Assembly: GCF_021729075.1 (NCBI RefSeq)
Contig: NZ_JAJSAQ010000001.1
Location: 381,997 to 445,996, forward strand
Reading direction: 5' to 3'
DNA length: 64,000 nucleotides
Source of the DNA: Microbulbifer guangxiensis
Lineage (GTDB): Bacteria > Pseudomonadota > Gammaproteobacteria > Pseudomonadales > Cellvibrionaceae
The position numbers were made by a program, and so were the translations under genes. This document shows positions 1-12,523 of this stretch, in pieces; the stretch's first letter is position 1; each line of letters opens with the position of its first letter. The notes below the pieces were generated by a model. The model was not told the DNA's origin and did not search any database. It saw only the letters and a program-made list of their open reading frames with translations.

Positions 1-602
1 CGCGGGACCTGGACTATCCCTCGCAACTGGCGTCGACAAGTAATATCTATAGTTGCCGCTATGGAATCTCTTACAAATCAGGCAAAGAGCTGATGCCGTC
101 AAGAGCCGATATCTTCGGTGAATTACTGGCCCGCAACCGCCCGGACCTGATGCAGACTGAGGTAACCCTCACGCGGTTCGACGTGTTCTATAATAACCGC
201 CTTCAAGCGCTGGCCATTGGCGGGCAGCAATTAGGTGGAGGCCTTGGCCAAGTGCTCACGGAAGCTTCCCTTGGCGCAATCGACACACCTGCGGCGAAAA
301 ACTTTTTAATCGATAGCCTACCGGAAGATTATCCGAAACAGCTGAAGGAAAACGCGGTAGGCTGTGATGGTCGTGGAGAGGGGGAATACTACTCATCCCG
401 GCTGACAGGGGGCAGTCAAGTCTTTGTCACCTGGCTCGACTTCGAGGTTAACGCTCAGGAATACAGCTTCAGGACTGTCTACAGCTTCGACCTGGATGAT
501 GAATACACGCTTCTCCACGCGTTTACCGATGCAATGGAGAAAACGATGAGTGCAGCGGGAGCACGAGTCGAAGCTTCACCCGATGTCAGTCAGGAAAAAT
601 GA
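1..602 (+). CDS. 3' end of an unrecognised gene (partial)
   Basis: The reading frame is open from the first complete codon at position 3 to the TGA at 600-602, so the gene begins before the window. An internal ATG at 93 has no convincing ribosome-binding site and is probably not the start. The visible part, about 199 residues, is soluble-looking and acidic towards the end, with no membrane segment and no motif I recognise. Its pattern of short beta-like stretches rich in Phe, Tyr and Asp (VTWLDFEV, FRTVYSFDLDDEY) could suit a small beta-rich domain, but that is a guess. It converges on nfuA with a hairpin between them. Function unknown. Confidence 0.6.
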   Translation, partial: RDLDYPSQLASTSNIYSCRYGISYKSGKELMPSRADIFGELLARNRPDLMQTEVTLTRFDVFYNNRLQALAIGGQQLGGGLGQVLTEASLGAIDTPAAKNFLIDSLPEDYPKQLKENAVGCDGRGEGEYYSSRLTGGSQVFVTWLDFEVNAQEYSFRTVYSFDLDDEYTLLHAFTDAMEKTMSAAGARVEASPDVSQEK

Positions 603-618
603 TCTGTTGAGAAGGAAT

Positions 619-650
619 GCAAACGGGCAACATCAGGGGCGCCCGTTTGC
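619..650. terminator. Hairpin between convergent genes, likely terminator
   Basis: There is a perfect 10-bp inverted repeat: GCAAACGGGC at 619-628 and GCCCGTTTGC at 641-650, with a 12-nt loop. It lies between the stop of the first gene at 602 and the stop of nfuA at 690. Read on the minus strand it is followed by a pyrimidine-rich stretch (ATTCCTTCTC), so it fits nfuA termination best. It may work in both directions. Confidence 0.6.
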
Positions 651-689
651 ACCAGTAGAAAGTCTATCCACGGCTACCGGGTTTTCAGA

Positions 690-1292
690 TCAATAGTACG
701 CCTGGGATTTGTCCGTGTGGTCGGTGATGTCCTTCACCCCGGCCACTTCCGGCACCTTTTCTTTCAGGGTTTTCTCGACCCCTTCTTTCAGGGTCATGTC
801 CACCATGCCACAGCCCTGGCAGCCACCGCCGAATTTCAGAATCGCGTAGTTGTCATCGGTGAATTCCACCAGGCTGACCTGACCACCATGGGCGGCGAGC
901 CCCGGGTTGATGTCGTTGTACAGGACGTAGTTGATGCGATCCTCGACCGGGCTGTCGTCGGTGATTTTGGGCATCCGGGAATTGGGTGCACGGATGGTCA
1001 GCTGGCCGCCCATCTTGTCCGAGGAGTAGTCGACGCGCGCCTCGTCCAGGTACGGCACGGACCGCCCCTCAAAGTAGGCCTTGAAACCATTCAGCTCCAT
1101 TTCAACGTCGCCCTCTTGCTCCTCGCCGGGCCGACAATAGGCAATGCAGGTCTCGGCGTTGGGGGTACCCGGGCTGGAGACAAACATGCGGATGGCGATC
1201 CCTTCGCAATCCTGCTTCTCCAGCAGCTCACGCAGGTACTCCTGCGCGGATTCGGTGATGGTGACGTTCAGTTCGGAAGACTGTTCAGACAT
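690..1292 (-). CDS. nfuA: Fe-S biogenesis protein NfuA
   Basis: NfuA is a cytoplasmic iron-sulfur carrier that receives a 4Fe-4S cluster and passes it to client apoproteins, especially under oxidative stress or iron limitation. The chosen protein has 200 residues, close to the 191 of E. coli. Residues about 8-105 form the degenerate A-type scaffold domain. Residues about 112-197 form the Nfu domain, with the cluster-binding C158-x-x-C161 in GGGCQGCGM and the preceding GLAAHGGQV segment. The frame stays open upstream to 1598, but that extension has no family similarity and runs into the metH leader. The ATG at 1290-1292 gives the typical MSEQ-type amino terminus. It is divergent from metH. Confidence 0.95.
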   Translation of the reverse strand: MSEQSSELNVTITESAQEYLRELLEKQDCEGIAIRMFVSSPGTPNAETCIAYCRPGEEQEGDVEMELNGFKAYFEGRSVPYLDEARVDYSSDKMGGQLTIRAPNSRMPKITDDSPVEDRINYVLYNDINPGLAAHGGQVSLVEFTDDNYAILKFGGGCQGCGMVDMTLKEGVEKTLKEKVPEVAGVKDITDHTDKSQAYY

Positions 1293-1596
1293 ATCGCTTC
1301 TCAAATAACCGAGTTTCTTTGTCGGGTATTTTACTCCGACTGGCAGCCAAGTTAAACCACCCGTTCGCCGCCCCGGATTCCCCGCAGCAGACTCTGCACC
1401 AATAAAGGCATGCTTTTCCGCTTTCGGCGCTTTTTGGGACGCAAATTCGCTGAAATGGGCACTCAGAAACCAGTATTGTTGTTTTACTGAGATCGAGCGG
1501 CCAGACCTCACCGTGCCGACGCAGGCGCCCGAGAGTGATAAGATAGCCGCCCTTTGCAAACCCCTGACCACCAATAAAAGGCTTAAGGAATCGCCC
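1293..1596. promoter_or_regulatory. Divergent nfuA-metH intergenic region
   Basis: These 304 bases separate the nfuA and metH starts and must carry both promoters. A Shine-Dalgarno-like AAGGAA sits 7 bases before the metH ATG. I looked for a cobalamin riboswitch (B12 box and flanking stems) and for a SAM riboswitch or MetR-like palindrome, and found none that I would defend. I could not place a convincing -35/-10 pair. Confidence 0.5.
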
Positions 1597-5292
<3,696 letters not shown>

Positions 5293-5345
5293 GAATTTGA
5301 CGTCCGCCGGTCGGATCTGGCCGACCGGCGCAGAGGGAAGCGAGC

Positions 5346-5582
5346 ATGAACAATAACGACAACGAAAACGGGCAGCGAAGCCAGGATAACCAACCCGGCT
5401 TTTTTCACGTGGTGCTCAGTACCCTGGCCGCAGCCATCGGGGTGCAGAGTAACCGGAACCGGGAGCGGGATTTCAGGAGTGGCAGTATCAAGACCTATGT
5501 CGCTGCCGGGATTATCTTTACGGCACTGTTCGTCCTGACACTGGTGCTGGTTGTACGGACGGTGCTCGAGAGGATGGGCTGA
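5346..5582 (+). CDS. DUF2970 family small membrane protein
   Basis: This 78-residue protein has a polar amino terminus rich in Asn and Asp, the family-like core VLSTLAAAIGVQSNRNRERDF at about 23-43, and one hydrophobic segment at about 51-74 that should span the inner membrane. The core and single helix match the DUF2970 family of proteobacterial proteins, which has no established function. It starts 53 bases after metH and could share its transcript. A Shine-Dalgarno-like GGGAAGCGAGC precedes the ATG. Confidence 0.8.
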   Translation: MNNNDNENGQRSQDNQPGFFHVVLSTLAAAIGVQSNRNRERDFRSGSIKTYVAAGIIFTALFVLTLVLVVRTVLERMG

Positions 5583-5604
5583 GGGTAAACAAGCAGATCG
5601 GCTT

Positions 5605-5630
5605 CGCCCGGGACGGCTCTGCTCCGGGCG
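5605..5630. terminator. GC-rich hairpin between convergent small genes
   Basis: CGCCCGG at 5605-5611 pairs with CCGGGCG at 5624-5630 around a 12-nt loop. It lies between the DUF2970 stop (5582) and the stop of the minus-strand small protein (5641). There is no T-tract on either side, so it is only a weak intrinsic terminator candidate. Confidence 0.3.
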
Positions 5631-5640
5631 CCGGACTGGT

Positions 5641-5757
5641 TTACTGGCTGGCTACCCAATAGACACAGGTGACGACGAAAATGGCCACCAGGGCCACCGC
5701 GGCAATGGCGTCCGCCGCGTTATCACTTTCAGTGGATACAACTACCTTCTCATTCAT
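5641..5757 (-). CDS. 38-residue single-pass membrane protein
   Basis: A short open frame on the minus strand begins with ATG at 5755-5757 and ends with TAA at 5641-5643. A good ribosome-binding site (GGAG, then seven bases) lies just upstream. The product begins MNEKVVVSTESDNAAD, a polar acidic segment, and continues into a hydrophobic helix of about 20 residues (AIAAVALVAIFVV then TCVYW) ending VASQ. This would sit in the inner membrane with a short cytoplasmic or periplasmic tail. It is divergent from cysI and convergent with the DUF2970 gene. I recall similar tiny proteins in related bacteria but cannot name a family. Function unknown. Confidence 0.6.
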   Translation of the reverse strand: MNEKVVVSTESDNAADAIAAVALVAIFVVTCVYWVASQ

Positions 5758-5902
5758 CGAAAGACTCCGATTGCCGATTATTCTTATGTTGTGTAGTTGG
5801 CCGTCTGTCGACGGTCAATCAAGTAGAGCAAATCCCCGAAATCCGCGCAAGCGGCCCCGCCACAACCCTTCACATTGCATATAACCATTGGTTTTTAACA
5901 TA

Positions 5903-5926
5903 GCAAAAAATATTGTTATTTTTTGC
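5903..5926. promoter_or_regulatory. Perfect AT-rich dyad upstream of cysI
   Basis: GCAAAAAATA at 5903-5912 and TATTTTTTGC at 5917-5926 form a perfect 10-bp inverted repeat around TTGT. It sits in a distinctly AT-rich stretch (about 5876-5935), 97 bases before the cysI ATG and 146 bases before the start of the divergent small protein. The placement suits an operator. CysB is the obvious regulator for a sulfite reductase gene, but the assignment is inference. Confidence 0.45.
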
Positions 5927-6022
5927 ATAAGCCCACTGGTATGTTAGGCGCCATTGGAGAGTCCGCAGGCTGCCCTGCAACTCCTGCGGACCCGCGCGAA
6001 AAGGCAATGGAATCAAGCTGTT

Positions 6023-7684
6023 ATGTATCGATATGACGATCGGGATCACGCCATCATCGGCGAGCGGGTTGCCCAGTTCCGTGACCAGACGGAGCGCTAC
6101 CTGGCCGGCGAGCTGAGCGAGGAAGAATTTCTGCCGCTGCGCCTGCAGAACGGCCTCTATATCCAGCGCCTGGCACCGATGCTGCGGGTCGCGATTCCCT
6201 ACGGACTGTTGAACAGTAACCAGCTGCGCCGCCTCGCCCGGATCAGCCGCGACTATGACAAGGGCTACGCGCATTTCACCACCCGCCAGAACCTGCAGTT
6301 CAACTGGCCCCAGCTCGAAGATGTGCCGGATATTCTCGCCGAGCTGGCGGAAGTGGAAATGCACGCAGTCCAGACCAGCGGCAACTGCATCCGCAACACC
6401 ACCTCCGACCCCTACGCCGGGGTTGCCCGCGACGAGATCGCCGATCCCCGTCCCTACTGCGAGCTGATCCGTCAGTGGTCCACCTTCCATCCGGAGTTTG
6501 CGTTCCTGCCGCGCAAATTCAAGATCGCGGTCAACGGTGCCACGGCGGACCGCGCTGCAATCCGAGTGCACGACATCGGGATACAGATCGTCGAGCGTAA
6601 CGGTGAAACCGGTTTTGCTGTTTACGTGGGTGGCGGCCAAGGCCGCACGCCGGTGATTGCCGAGCCCATTCGGGACTTCCTGCCCGAGGAGGATCTGCTT
6701 TCCTACCTGGAAGCCATCGTCCGCGTCTATAACCAGCTGGGCCGGCGGGACAACAAATACAAGGCGCGCATCAAGATCCTGGTGAAGGCACTGGGTGCCG
6801 AGGAGTTCGCAGCCCGTGTCGAGCGCGAGTGGGAACACATCAGGGACGGTGTCGACAAGCTGACACCAGAGGCGCTGTCCTGGGCGAAATCGTTCTTTAC
6901 CGCCCCGGACTACAAGCAGCTCAATGATGCAGAGAGCGATGCAGCACTGGAAACAGAGGTTGTCGCAGACCGGGCGTTTGCCCGCTGGCTGGAGAGAAAC
7001 ACCTTCCCCCACCGCGTACCCGGCTACCGCGCCGTCAAACTGTCGACCAAGCCCACCGGCGTTCCCCCGGGGGATGTCACTGACCGGCAGCTGGAGGCCA
7101 TCGCCGAGCTCGCCGACGAATTCAGCTTCGGAGAAGCGCGCATCACCCACGACCAGAATGCGGTACTGGCGGACGTGGAGCAGGCCAATCTCAAGGCGCT
7201 GTGGCTGGCGGCCCGCAAACACGGCTTTGCCACGCCCAATATCGGCACGCTGACCGACATGATCTGCTGCCCCGGCGGTGATTACTGTTCACTGGCCAAC
7301 GCCAAGTCCATTCCCGTGGCGGAGGCTATCCAGCGGCGCTTCGACGACATGGATTACCTGTATGACTTGGGCGACCTCAACCTGAACATTTCCGGGTGCA
7401 TGAATGCCTGCGGCCATCACCATGTGGGGCATATCGGCATTCTCGGGGTGGACAAGAAAGGTGAGGAGTTTTACCAGATCCAGCTGGGCGGCAGCTCCTC
7501 CGAGAGCGCGAGCCTGGCCAAAGTGCTCGGGCCCAGCTTCTCCCGTGCCGAAGTGCCGGAAGTCATCGGCCGCATCCTCGATCTGTATGTGGAACAGCGC
7601 CGTCCCGATGAGCTGTTCCTGGACACCTATCACCGCATCGGCCTGCAGCCGTTCAAGGAAAAAGTCTATGCCAAAGCCAGCTAA
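6023..7684 (+). CDS. cysI: Sulfite reductase hemoprotein (CysI-type)
   Basis: This enzyme reduces sulfite to sulfide in assimilatory sulfate reduction, using siroheme coupled to a 4Fe-4S cluster. The 553-residue protein follows the Pseudomonas CysI pattern closely (about 552 residues). It has paired ferredoxin-like and sulfite/nitrite reductase repeats, a QTSGNCIRNTT segment in the first half, and the cluster/siroheme ligands C416-x5-C422 and C459-x3-C463 (SGCMNACGHH) in the second. The frame is open to 5954, but MYRYDD at 6023 matches the family start. No CysJ flavoprotein partner is adjacent, so the electron donor may be ferredoxin. It overlaps the next gene by 17 bases. Confidence 0.92.
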   Translation: MYRYDDRDHAIIGERVAQFRDQTERYLAGELSEEEFLPLRLQNGLYIQRLAPMLRVAIPYGLLNSNQLRRLARISRDYDKGYAHFTTRQNLQFNWPQLEDVPDILAELAEVEMHAVQTSGNCIRNTTSDPYAGVARDEIADPRPYCELIRQWSTFHPEFAFLPRKFKIAVNGATADRAAIRVHDIGIQIVERNGETGFAVYVGGGQGRTPVIAEPIRDFLPEEDLLSYLEAIVRVYNQLGRRDNKYKARIKILVKALGAEEFAARVEREWEHIRDGVDKLTPEALSWAKSFFTAPDYKQLNDAESDAALETEVVADRAFARWLERNTFPHRVPGYRAVKLSTKPTGVPPGDVTDRQLEAIAELADEFSFGEARITHDQNAVLADVEQANLKALWLAARKHGFATPNIGTLTDMICCPGGDYCSLANAKSIPVAEAIQRRFDDMDYLYDLGDLNLNISGCMNACGHHHVGHIGILGVDKKGEEFYQIQLGGSSSESASLAKVLGPSFSRAEVPEVIGRILDLYVEQRRPDELFLDTYHRIGLQPFKEKVYAKAS

Positions 7685-8225
7685 GGGAAACACACCGCCG
7701 CCGGGCAACCCGGCCCAGGTGATCGTGGACGGTGCCGTGAAAACCAACGAGTGGCAACTGCTACCGCTGGACGAGGAAACTGCTGCTCTGGCCGCTGCCG
7801 ACCTTCCCCCCGGCCGGCTGGTCCTGCCCCTACCGGTATGGCAGCAGGTAAAGGACCAGCTGGAGGAGCGCCGGCACGAAGTCGGCGTCTGGCTCGACAG
7901 CGATGAAACCGCCGACCAGTTGGGTGAAGATGCCCGCACCCTGCCCCTGGTCGCCGTGCATTTCCCAGCCTTCGCCGATGGCCGCGGCTTCACCACCGGG
8001 CGCCTGTTGCGGGAGCGCTATGGTTTCACCGGTGAGTTGCGCGCAGTGGGCAACTTCATGCGCGACCAGCTGACCTACCTGCGCCGCTGCGGCTTCAACA
8101 GCTTTGCCTTTCAGGGCGAACAGGCCCCCGAGGCGCTGCTCGGCTCCCTGCACGACTTCAGCGACAGCTACCAGGCCGCCGCAGACCAACCCCGGCCCCT
8201 CTTCCGGCGGCGCGGCCTGGCCTGA
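7668..8225 (+). CDS. DUF934 family protein, CysI partner
   Basis: This 185-residue soluble protein starts inside the last codons of cysI (17-base overlap), so the two are translationally coupled. It matches the DUF934 family, almost always found directly after this type of CysI in Pseudomonas-like bacteria. Recognisable features are the central LPLVAVHFPAFADGRG segment, a following RLLRERYGFTGELRAVG stretch, and the region with LRRCGFNSFAF. The family is assumed to help sulfite reductase, but its biochemical role is not established. Membership is confident and the sulfur-assimilation role is inferred from context. Confidence 0.85.
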   Translation: MPKPAKGNTPPPGNPAQVIVDGAVKTNEWQLLPLDEETAALAAADLPPGRLVLPLPVWQQVKDQLEERRHEVGVWLDSDETADQLGEDARTLPLVAVHFPAFADGRGFTTGRLLRERYGFTGELRAVGNFMRDQLTYLRRCGFNSFAFQGEQAPEALLGSLHDFSDSYQAAADQPRPLFRRRGLA

Positions 8226-8418
8226 CCACTGATCCTGCCGGTTCACGGCCGGATCCTCCTTTCCCATCACCGCCTCTGGACAGCCCCTGGCCCTGAATCA
8301 GCGGCCCGCCGGGGCTGGATTTCCGCTGCCCAAAACGTCAATATGCCCGCCGTCATTCACCGACTGCGGCTTGCGTATAAACTGAGCAATCCGCCGTGAA
8401 TTCAGGTAAGCGAGAACA

Positions 8419-9819
8419 ATGCACGTTGAATCCGTAGATTCCCTTTTGAAATCCACCGGCCGCGAAGGCACCGAGGCCCGTATCCAGGGCTGGATCCGTA
8501 CCCGCCGCGACTCCAAGGCGGGCCTGTCCTTTCTCGCCGTACACGACGGCAGCTGCTTCGACCCGATTCAGGTGGTCGTCGAGGCCAACATCGGCAATTA
8601 CGAGACAGAGGTGCTGCGCCTGACCACCGGCTGTGCCGTGGACATCACCGGTACCCTGAAGGCCTCCGAGGGCAAGGGCCAGGCCATCGAGCTGCTGGCC
8701 AGTGAAGTCCACGTGGTGGGCTGGGTCGAGGACCCGGACACCTACCCCATGTCGCCCAAGCGCCACACCATGGAGCACCTGCGGGAGCACGCCCACCTGC
8801 GCCCGCGTACCAACGTCAGCGGCGCAGTCGCCCGGGTGCGCAACTGCATCGCGCAGGCCATTCACCGGTTCTTCCACGAGAACGGTTTCCTGTACGTGCA
8901 CACGCCGATCATCACCGCCTCCGACTGTGAGGGCGCCGGTGAAATGTTCCGCGTCAGCACCCTGGACCTGGAAAACCTGCCGCGCACGGACAAGGGCGCC
9001 ATCGACTTTGGCAAAGACTTCTTCGGCGAGGAGACCTTCCTCACCGTATCGGGGCAGTTGAACGTCGAGAGCTACTGCCTGGCCCTGTCCAAGGTCTACA
9101 CCTTCGGCCCGACCTTCCGTGCCGAGAACTCCAACACCACTCGCCACCTGGCAGAATTCTGGATGGTGGAGCCCGAGATCGCCTTCGCCGACCTAGCGGA
9201 CGTCGCCGACCTGTCCGAGAAGATGCTGAAGTACGTCTTCAAGGCAGTGCTGGAAGAGCGCCCGGACGACATGGCCTTCTTTGCCCAGCGCATCGACAAG
9301 GAGGCCATCAGCCGTCTCGAGAACATCATCGAGAACGATTTCGCCCGCATCAATTACTCCGATGCCATCGAAATCCTCGAGAAGTGCAAGGAGAAGTTCG
9401 AGTTCCCGGTGTCCTGGGGCATCGACCTCGCCTCCGAGCACGAACGCTACCTGGCCGAGAAGCATTTCAAGAAACCGGTCATCGTCATGAACTACCCGAA
9501 GGACATCAAGGCCTTCTATATGCGCATGAACGACGACGGCAAAACCGTTGCCGCCATGGATGTACTGGCCCCGGGCATTGGCGAGATCATCGGAGGCTCC
9601 CAGCGTGAAGAGCGTCTGGACAAGCTGGATACACGCATGGATGAGATGGATATCCCCAAGGAACACCTGGACTGGTATCGCGACCTGCGCCGTTACGGCA
9701 CCGTGCCCCATGCGGGCTTCGGGCTGGGCTTTGATCGCATCGTGTCCTACGTCACCGGCATGGGCAATATCCGCGATGTGATTCCCTTCCCGCGCACACC
9801 GAAAAACGTGGCATTCTAG
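8419..9819 (+). CDS. asnS: Asparagine--tRNA ligase
   Basis: AsnS charges tRNA-Asn with asparagine. The 466-residue protein has the full class IIb layout. An amino-terminal OB-fold anticodon-binding domain (about 1-110) has the [14 protein letters not shown] strand. The class II catalytic core carries motif 2 in [19 protein letters not shown] and motif 3 in [15 protein letters not shown] near the end. It ends with the usual [10 protein letters not shown] tail. Length equals that of the E. coli enzyme. The ATG at 8419 opens directly into the conserved amino terminus. A hairpin follows the stop. Confidence 0.97.
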   Translation: MHVESVDSLLKSTGREGTEARIQGWIRTRRDSKAGLSFLAVHDGSCFDPIQVVVEANIGNYETEVLRLTTGCAVDITGTLKASEGKGQAIELLASEVHVVGWVEDPDTYPMSPKRHTMEHLREHAHLRPRTNVSGAVARVRNCIAQAIHRFFHENGFLYVHTPIITASDCEGAGEMFRVSTLDLENLPRTDKGAIDFGKDFFGEETFLTVSGQLNVESYCLALSKVYTFGPTFRAENSNTTRHLAEFWMVEPEIAFADLADVADLSEKMLKYVFKAVLEERPDDMAFFAQRIDKEAISRLENIIENDFARINYSDAIEILEKCKEKFEFPVSWGIDLASEHERYLAEKHFKKPVIVMNYPKDIKAFYMRMNDDGKTVAAMDVLAPGIGEIIGGSQREERLDKLDTRMDEMDIPKEHLDWYRDLRRYGTVPHAGFGLGFDRIVSYVTGMGNIRDVIPFPRTPKNVAF

Positions 9820-9829
9820 AGCCAGCCGA

Positions 9830-9860
9830 GAGGGCAGGCCGGGTCTCCTGCCCTGCCCTC
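9830..9860 (+). terminator. Hairpin after asnS
   Basis: GAGGGCAGG at 9830-9838 and CCTGCCCTC at 9852-9860 form a perfect 9-bp stem 11 bases after the asnS stop. The sequence after it (GTGTACCGTCTGT) has few T residues, so it is a reasonable but imperfect intrinsic terminator. Confidence 0.5.
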
Positions 9861-9904
9861 GTGTACCGTCTGTGCTCTAAACCGAAAAGGAATTTCGCCA
9901 TCCG

Positions 9905-11038
9905 ATGAACAGCGACAACGTGGAAGCCCCCACCAAAGGTGTGCAGTCGTTTCTCGCGGAGCGCCTGCATCTGATCGCGGATTTACTCCAGCAGTACCCG
10001 CTGCTGGGCGCTGCGATGGTCCTTGCTATCGCGCTCATCATCGCCCTGATCTGCCGGTTTGTCGTCTTTCGCCAGCTAAGGCGCTGGTTACCTTCCGATC
10101 GCACCGGCCCCGGCGCGACACTGCTGGTACAACTGCAGCGTCCTGTCTTCACCACGATCCTCTGTCTCGGCCTGATCGCCGCGCACCGGCTCCTGACCGG
10201 CGGTACCGGTGGCGGGCCTGTTGCCAGTCTGCTGTCGACCATCATTCTGGTCAGCTGGGTGCGGATGCTGTTCTTCCAGTGCGGAACATTGCTACAGGTG
10301 ATCAGTGCGAAATCCGCCCGTTTTTCACTGATCGACCAGCGGGCGATCCCCCTGCTCGATCTCTCCTGCAAGTTGCTGGTCATCCTGTTCGGAAGCTACG
10401 CGCTGTTGCTGATCTGGGGGATCAATCCTCTGGGCTGGCTGGCCTCCGCCGGCGTCATCGGCATTGCCGTAGGCTTCGCGGCCAAGGACACTCTGGCCAA
10501 CCTGTTCTCCGGTTTTTTTATTCTCGCCGACGCCCCGTACAAGGTGGGTGACTACGTCAACCTGGACAGCGGCGAACGCGGGCGGGTCACCCAGATCGGC
10601 CTGCGCAGTACCCGTATCATGACCCGCGACGATGTGGAGATCACCCTGCCGAACTCCCTCATCGCCAGCGGCAAGATCGTCAATGAGAGCGGAGGCCCCA
10701 GTTCCTCGATCCGCGTCACCATTCCCGTCGGCGTGGCTTACGGCTCTGACGCCGACCAGGTTTGCGAAATCCTGCTGGGCGTTGCCCAACAGCACGCGGA
10801 GCTGGCACAGACACCGGAGCCGCGGGTGCGCATGCGCGGCTTCGGGGCCTCGAGTCTCGATTTTGAGCTGCTGGTCTGGATCAACCTGCCAGAGGAACGC
10901 GGCCGTATCCGTCATGAACTGCTGCTGGGAATTTACAAGGCCCTGGCAGCACACCAGGTGGAAATCCCCTATACCAAGTCGGATATCTACATCAAGGAAC
11001 TGCCATCCCTGAACCCCGCGAGCGGGGGCAGTCAGTAA
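9905..11038 (+). CDS. MscS-family mechanosensitive channel
   Basis: This 377-residue inner-membrane protein is a small-conductance mechanosensitive channel homologue that would open on membrane tension. It has about four hydrophobic segments (near 32-56, 76-100, 102-125 and 150-172). The pore-lining helix of the family follows, with its Gly/Ala pattern (GWLASAGVIGIAVGFAAKD at about 176-194). Then comes the beta domain (YKVGDYVNL, LRSTRIMTRDDVEITLPNS) and the C-terminal alpha/beta domain. It is longer at the amino end than E. coli MscS (286 residues). It stands alone between asnS and the ATP-grasp operon. Confidence 0.9.
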   Translation: MNSDNVEAPTKGVQSFLAERLHLIADLLQQYPLLGAAMVLAIALIIALICRFVVFRQLRRWLPSDRTGPGATLLVQLQRPVFTTILCLGLIAAHRLLTGGTGGGPVASLLSTIILVSWVRMLFFQCGTLLQVISAKSARFSLIDQRAIPLLDLSCKLLVILFGSYALLLIWGINPLGWLASAGVIGIAVGFAAKDTLANLFSGFFILADAPYKVGDYVNLDSGERGRVTQIGLRSTRIMTRDDVEITLPNSLIASGKIVNESGGPSSSIRVTIPVGVAYGSDADQVCEILLGVAQQHAELAQTPEPRVRMRGFGASSLDFELLVWINLPEERGRIRHELLLGIYKALAAHQVEIPYTKSDIYIKELPSLNPASGGSQ

Positions 11039-11188
11039 CAAACTGCGCCCCATCATTTCCATATCTCCTATCGCTATAGCGGCTGTTTTTCTTATCCGCT
11101 GCCCTCACCCCAGCTGCGCCTTGCGAAAAGTGCCTCACTGCTAGACTGCTTGAAGAGCCCACCCAAAAGCACGTCCGGGAAGTTACGC

Positions 11189-12508
11189 ATGACGAGGCAA
11201 TTCTATGTATTCGGGCTTGCGCCCCTGCACCACGAGTACCTGAACGCGGTGCGGGGTGCCGAGCAGTACCAGTGGCGTAAACTCTTCTCGGACGACGAAA
11301 TCGTCTGGTTCCCGGACCGGCCGATGAAAGAACTCCTTTCCCTGGCAGAAGAGACCGTTGCCGGGTGCAATGGTGACCTGGCCGGCATCATCAATCACTG
11401 GGACTTTCCCTCCAGTGCCCTCCATCCCTTCCTCTGCCGGCAGTTTGGGCTACGCTCGGCCAATCCGGAAGCAGTACTCAAGTGCGAGCACAAGTACTGG
11501 AGCCGACTGGAGCAACGCAAGGCCCTGCCCGACTGGATTCCGGATTTCTGCCCCATCGACCCCTTTGCCAAGGATCCTTTGGCACAACTCACCATCGACT
11601 TTCCCTTCTGGCTGAAGCCGGTGGTCAGCCACTCATCACAACTGGGGTTTCGTATCGAGGACGAGCACGAACTTTTACAGGCCCTCAAGGTCATCCGCGC
11701 GGATGTCAGGCGGCTGGGGGAATTGCTGAATACCGCCCTTGCCCGCGTGCCTCTGCCAGAGGAACTGGGTCCGGTGGATGGCAACTGGTGCATTGCCGAA
11801 GCGCTCCTGAAAGGCAAGCAGTGCGGTATCGAGGGCACTGTCGTGAACGGGCGCTACCATGTCCACGGTATCGTCGACACCGTCAAGGACAGCCACAACC
11901 TCAGTTTCACCCGCTACGAGTATCCGTCGGTATGGCCCGATTACGCGCAGCAAAAAATCTGCGAGGCGGGCGAGATACTGTTGCGGCAGATCGGCTTCGA
12001 CAATTCTGCCTTCGGTATCGAATTTTTCTGGGACGAGGAGACCGACGAATTCCGGGTTCTGGAAATCAACACGCGGATTTCACAATCCCACAGCGACCAG
12101 TTCATCAAAGTACACGGGGTATCCAACCATGAAGCCGCACTGGACATCCCCCTCGAGCGCCATACGGACTTTTCCGCGATGACCGGTGACTTCCGCTGTG
12201 CGGCCAAGTTCATGTTGCGACGCTACGCAGACACCACAGTGACCCGAATCCCGACTGCAGCGGAGATCGAGGCATTGGAGAGCCGGGTGCCCGGGTGCAA
12301 GATTGCCATCCTGGTGGATGAGGGCATGCGGATCTCGGACCTGGCCAGCCAGGACAGTTACAGCTTCGAGGTAGCCAACATCTGCCTCGGCGGCCAGGAT
12401 CAGGCGGATATGCTGGAGCAGTACCGGGAAGTGGCCGCTGCGCTGCGGTTTGAATTTTCCGACGGGCGGGGCTTTGAGCCTTTCCAGTTCGAGAATGTGC
12501 GCTACTGA
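11189..12508 (+). CDS. ATP-grasp domain carboxylate-amine ligase-like protein
   Basis: The 439-residue protein has an ATP-grasp core. An ATP-binding strand reads FPFWLKPVVSHSSQLGF at about 129-145, a second lobe contains the EALLKGKQCGIEGTV-type sheet, and the metal-binding acidic strands are GIEFFWDEETDEFRVLEINTR, where E and N of LEIN are expected to bind magnesium. ATP-grasp enzymes join a carboxylate to an amine or thiol through an acyl phosphate. The substrate cannot be read from sequence. The start at 11189 was chosen over an ATG 39 bases upstream because the extension is not domain-like. It lies 15 bases before a CocE-type hydrolase, indicating an operon. The family resembles L-amino-acid ligases and the biotin-carboxylase-like ATP-grasp group. 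Confidence 0.75.
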   Translation: MTRQFYVFGLAPLHHEYLNAVRGAEQYQWRKLFSDDEIVWFPDRPMKELLSLAEETVAGCNGDLAGIINHWDFPSSALHPFLCRQFGLRSANPEAVLKCEHKYWSRLEQRKALPDWIPDFCPIDPFAKDPLAQLTIDFPFWLKPVVSHSSQLGFRIEDEHELLQALKVIRADVRRLGELLNTALARVPLPEELGPVDGNWCIAEALLKGKQCGIEGTVVNGRYHVHGIVDTVKDSHNLSFTRYEYPSVWPDYAQQKICEAGEILLRQIGFDNSAFGIEFFWDEETDEFRVLEINTRISQSHSDQFIKVHGVSNHEAALDIPLERHTDFSAMTGDFRCAAKFMLRRYADTTVTRIPTAAEIEALESRVPGCKIAILVDEGMRISDLASQDSYSFEVANICLGGQDQADMLEQYREVAAALRFEFSDGRGFEPFQFENVRY

Positions 12509-12523
12509 CAGGGCATTGGAAAG

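Noticed and set aside
93-602. ATG at 93 as the true start of the first gene
   Set aside because: The frame stays open to the left edge, and no ribosome-binding site precedes the ATG, so the gene is treated as truncated by the window.
1293-1596. Cobalamin or SAM riboswitch before metH
   Set aside because: No B12 box, no matching stem-loops and no SAM-box core were found in the 304 bases.
5870-7222. 450-codon open frame antisense to cysI
   Set aside because: It is the complement of conserved sulfite reductase codons, with no family similarity.
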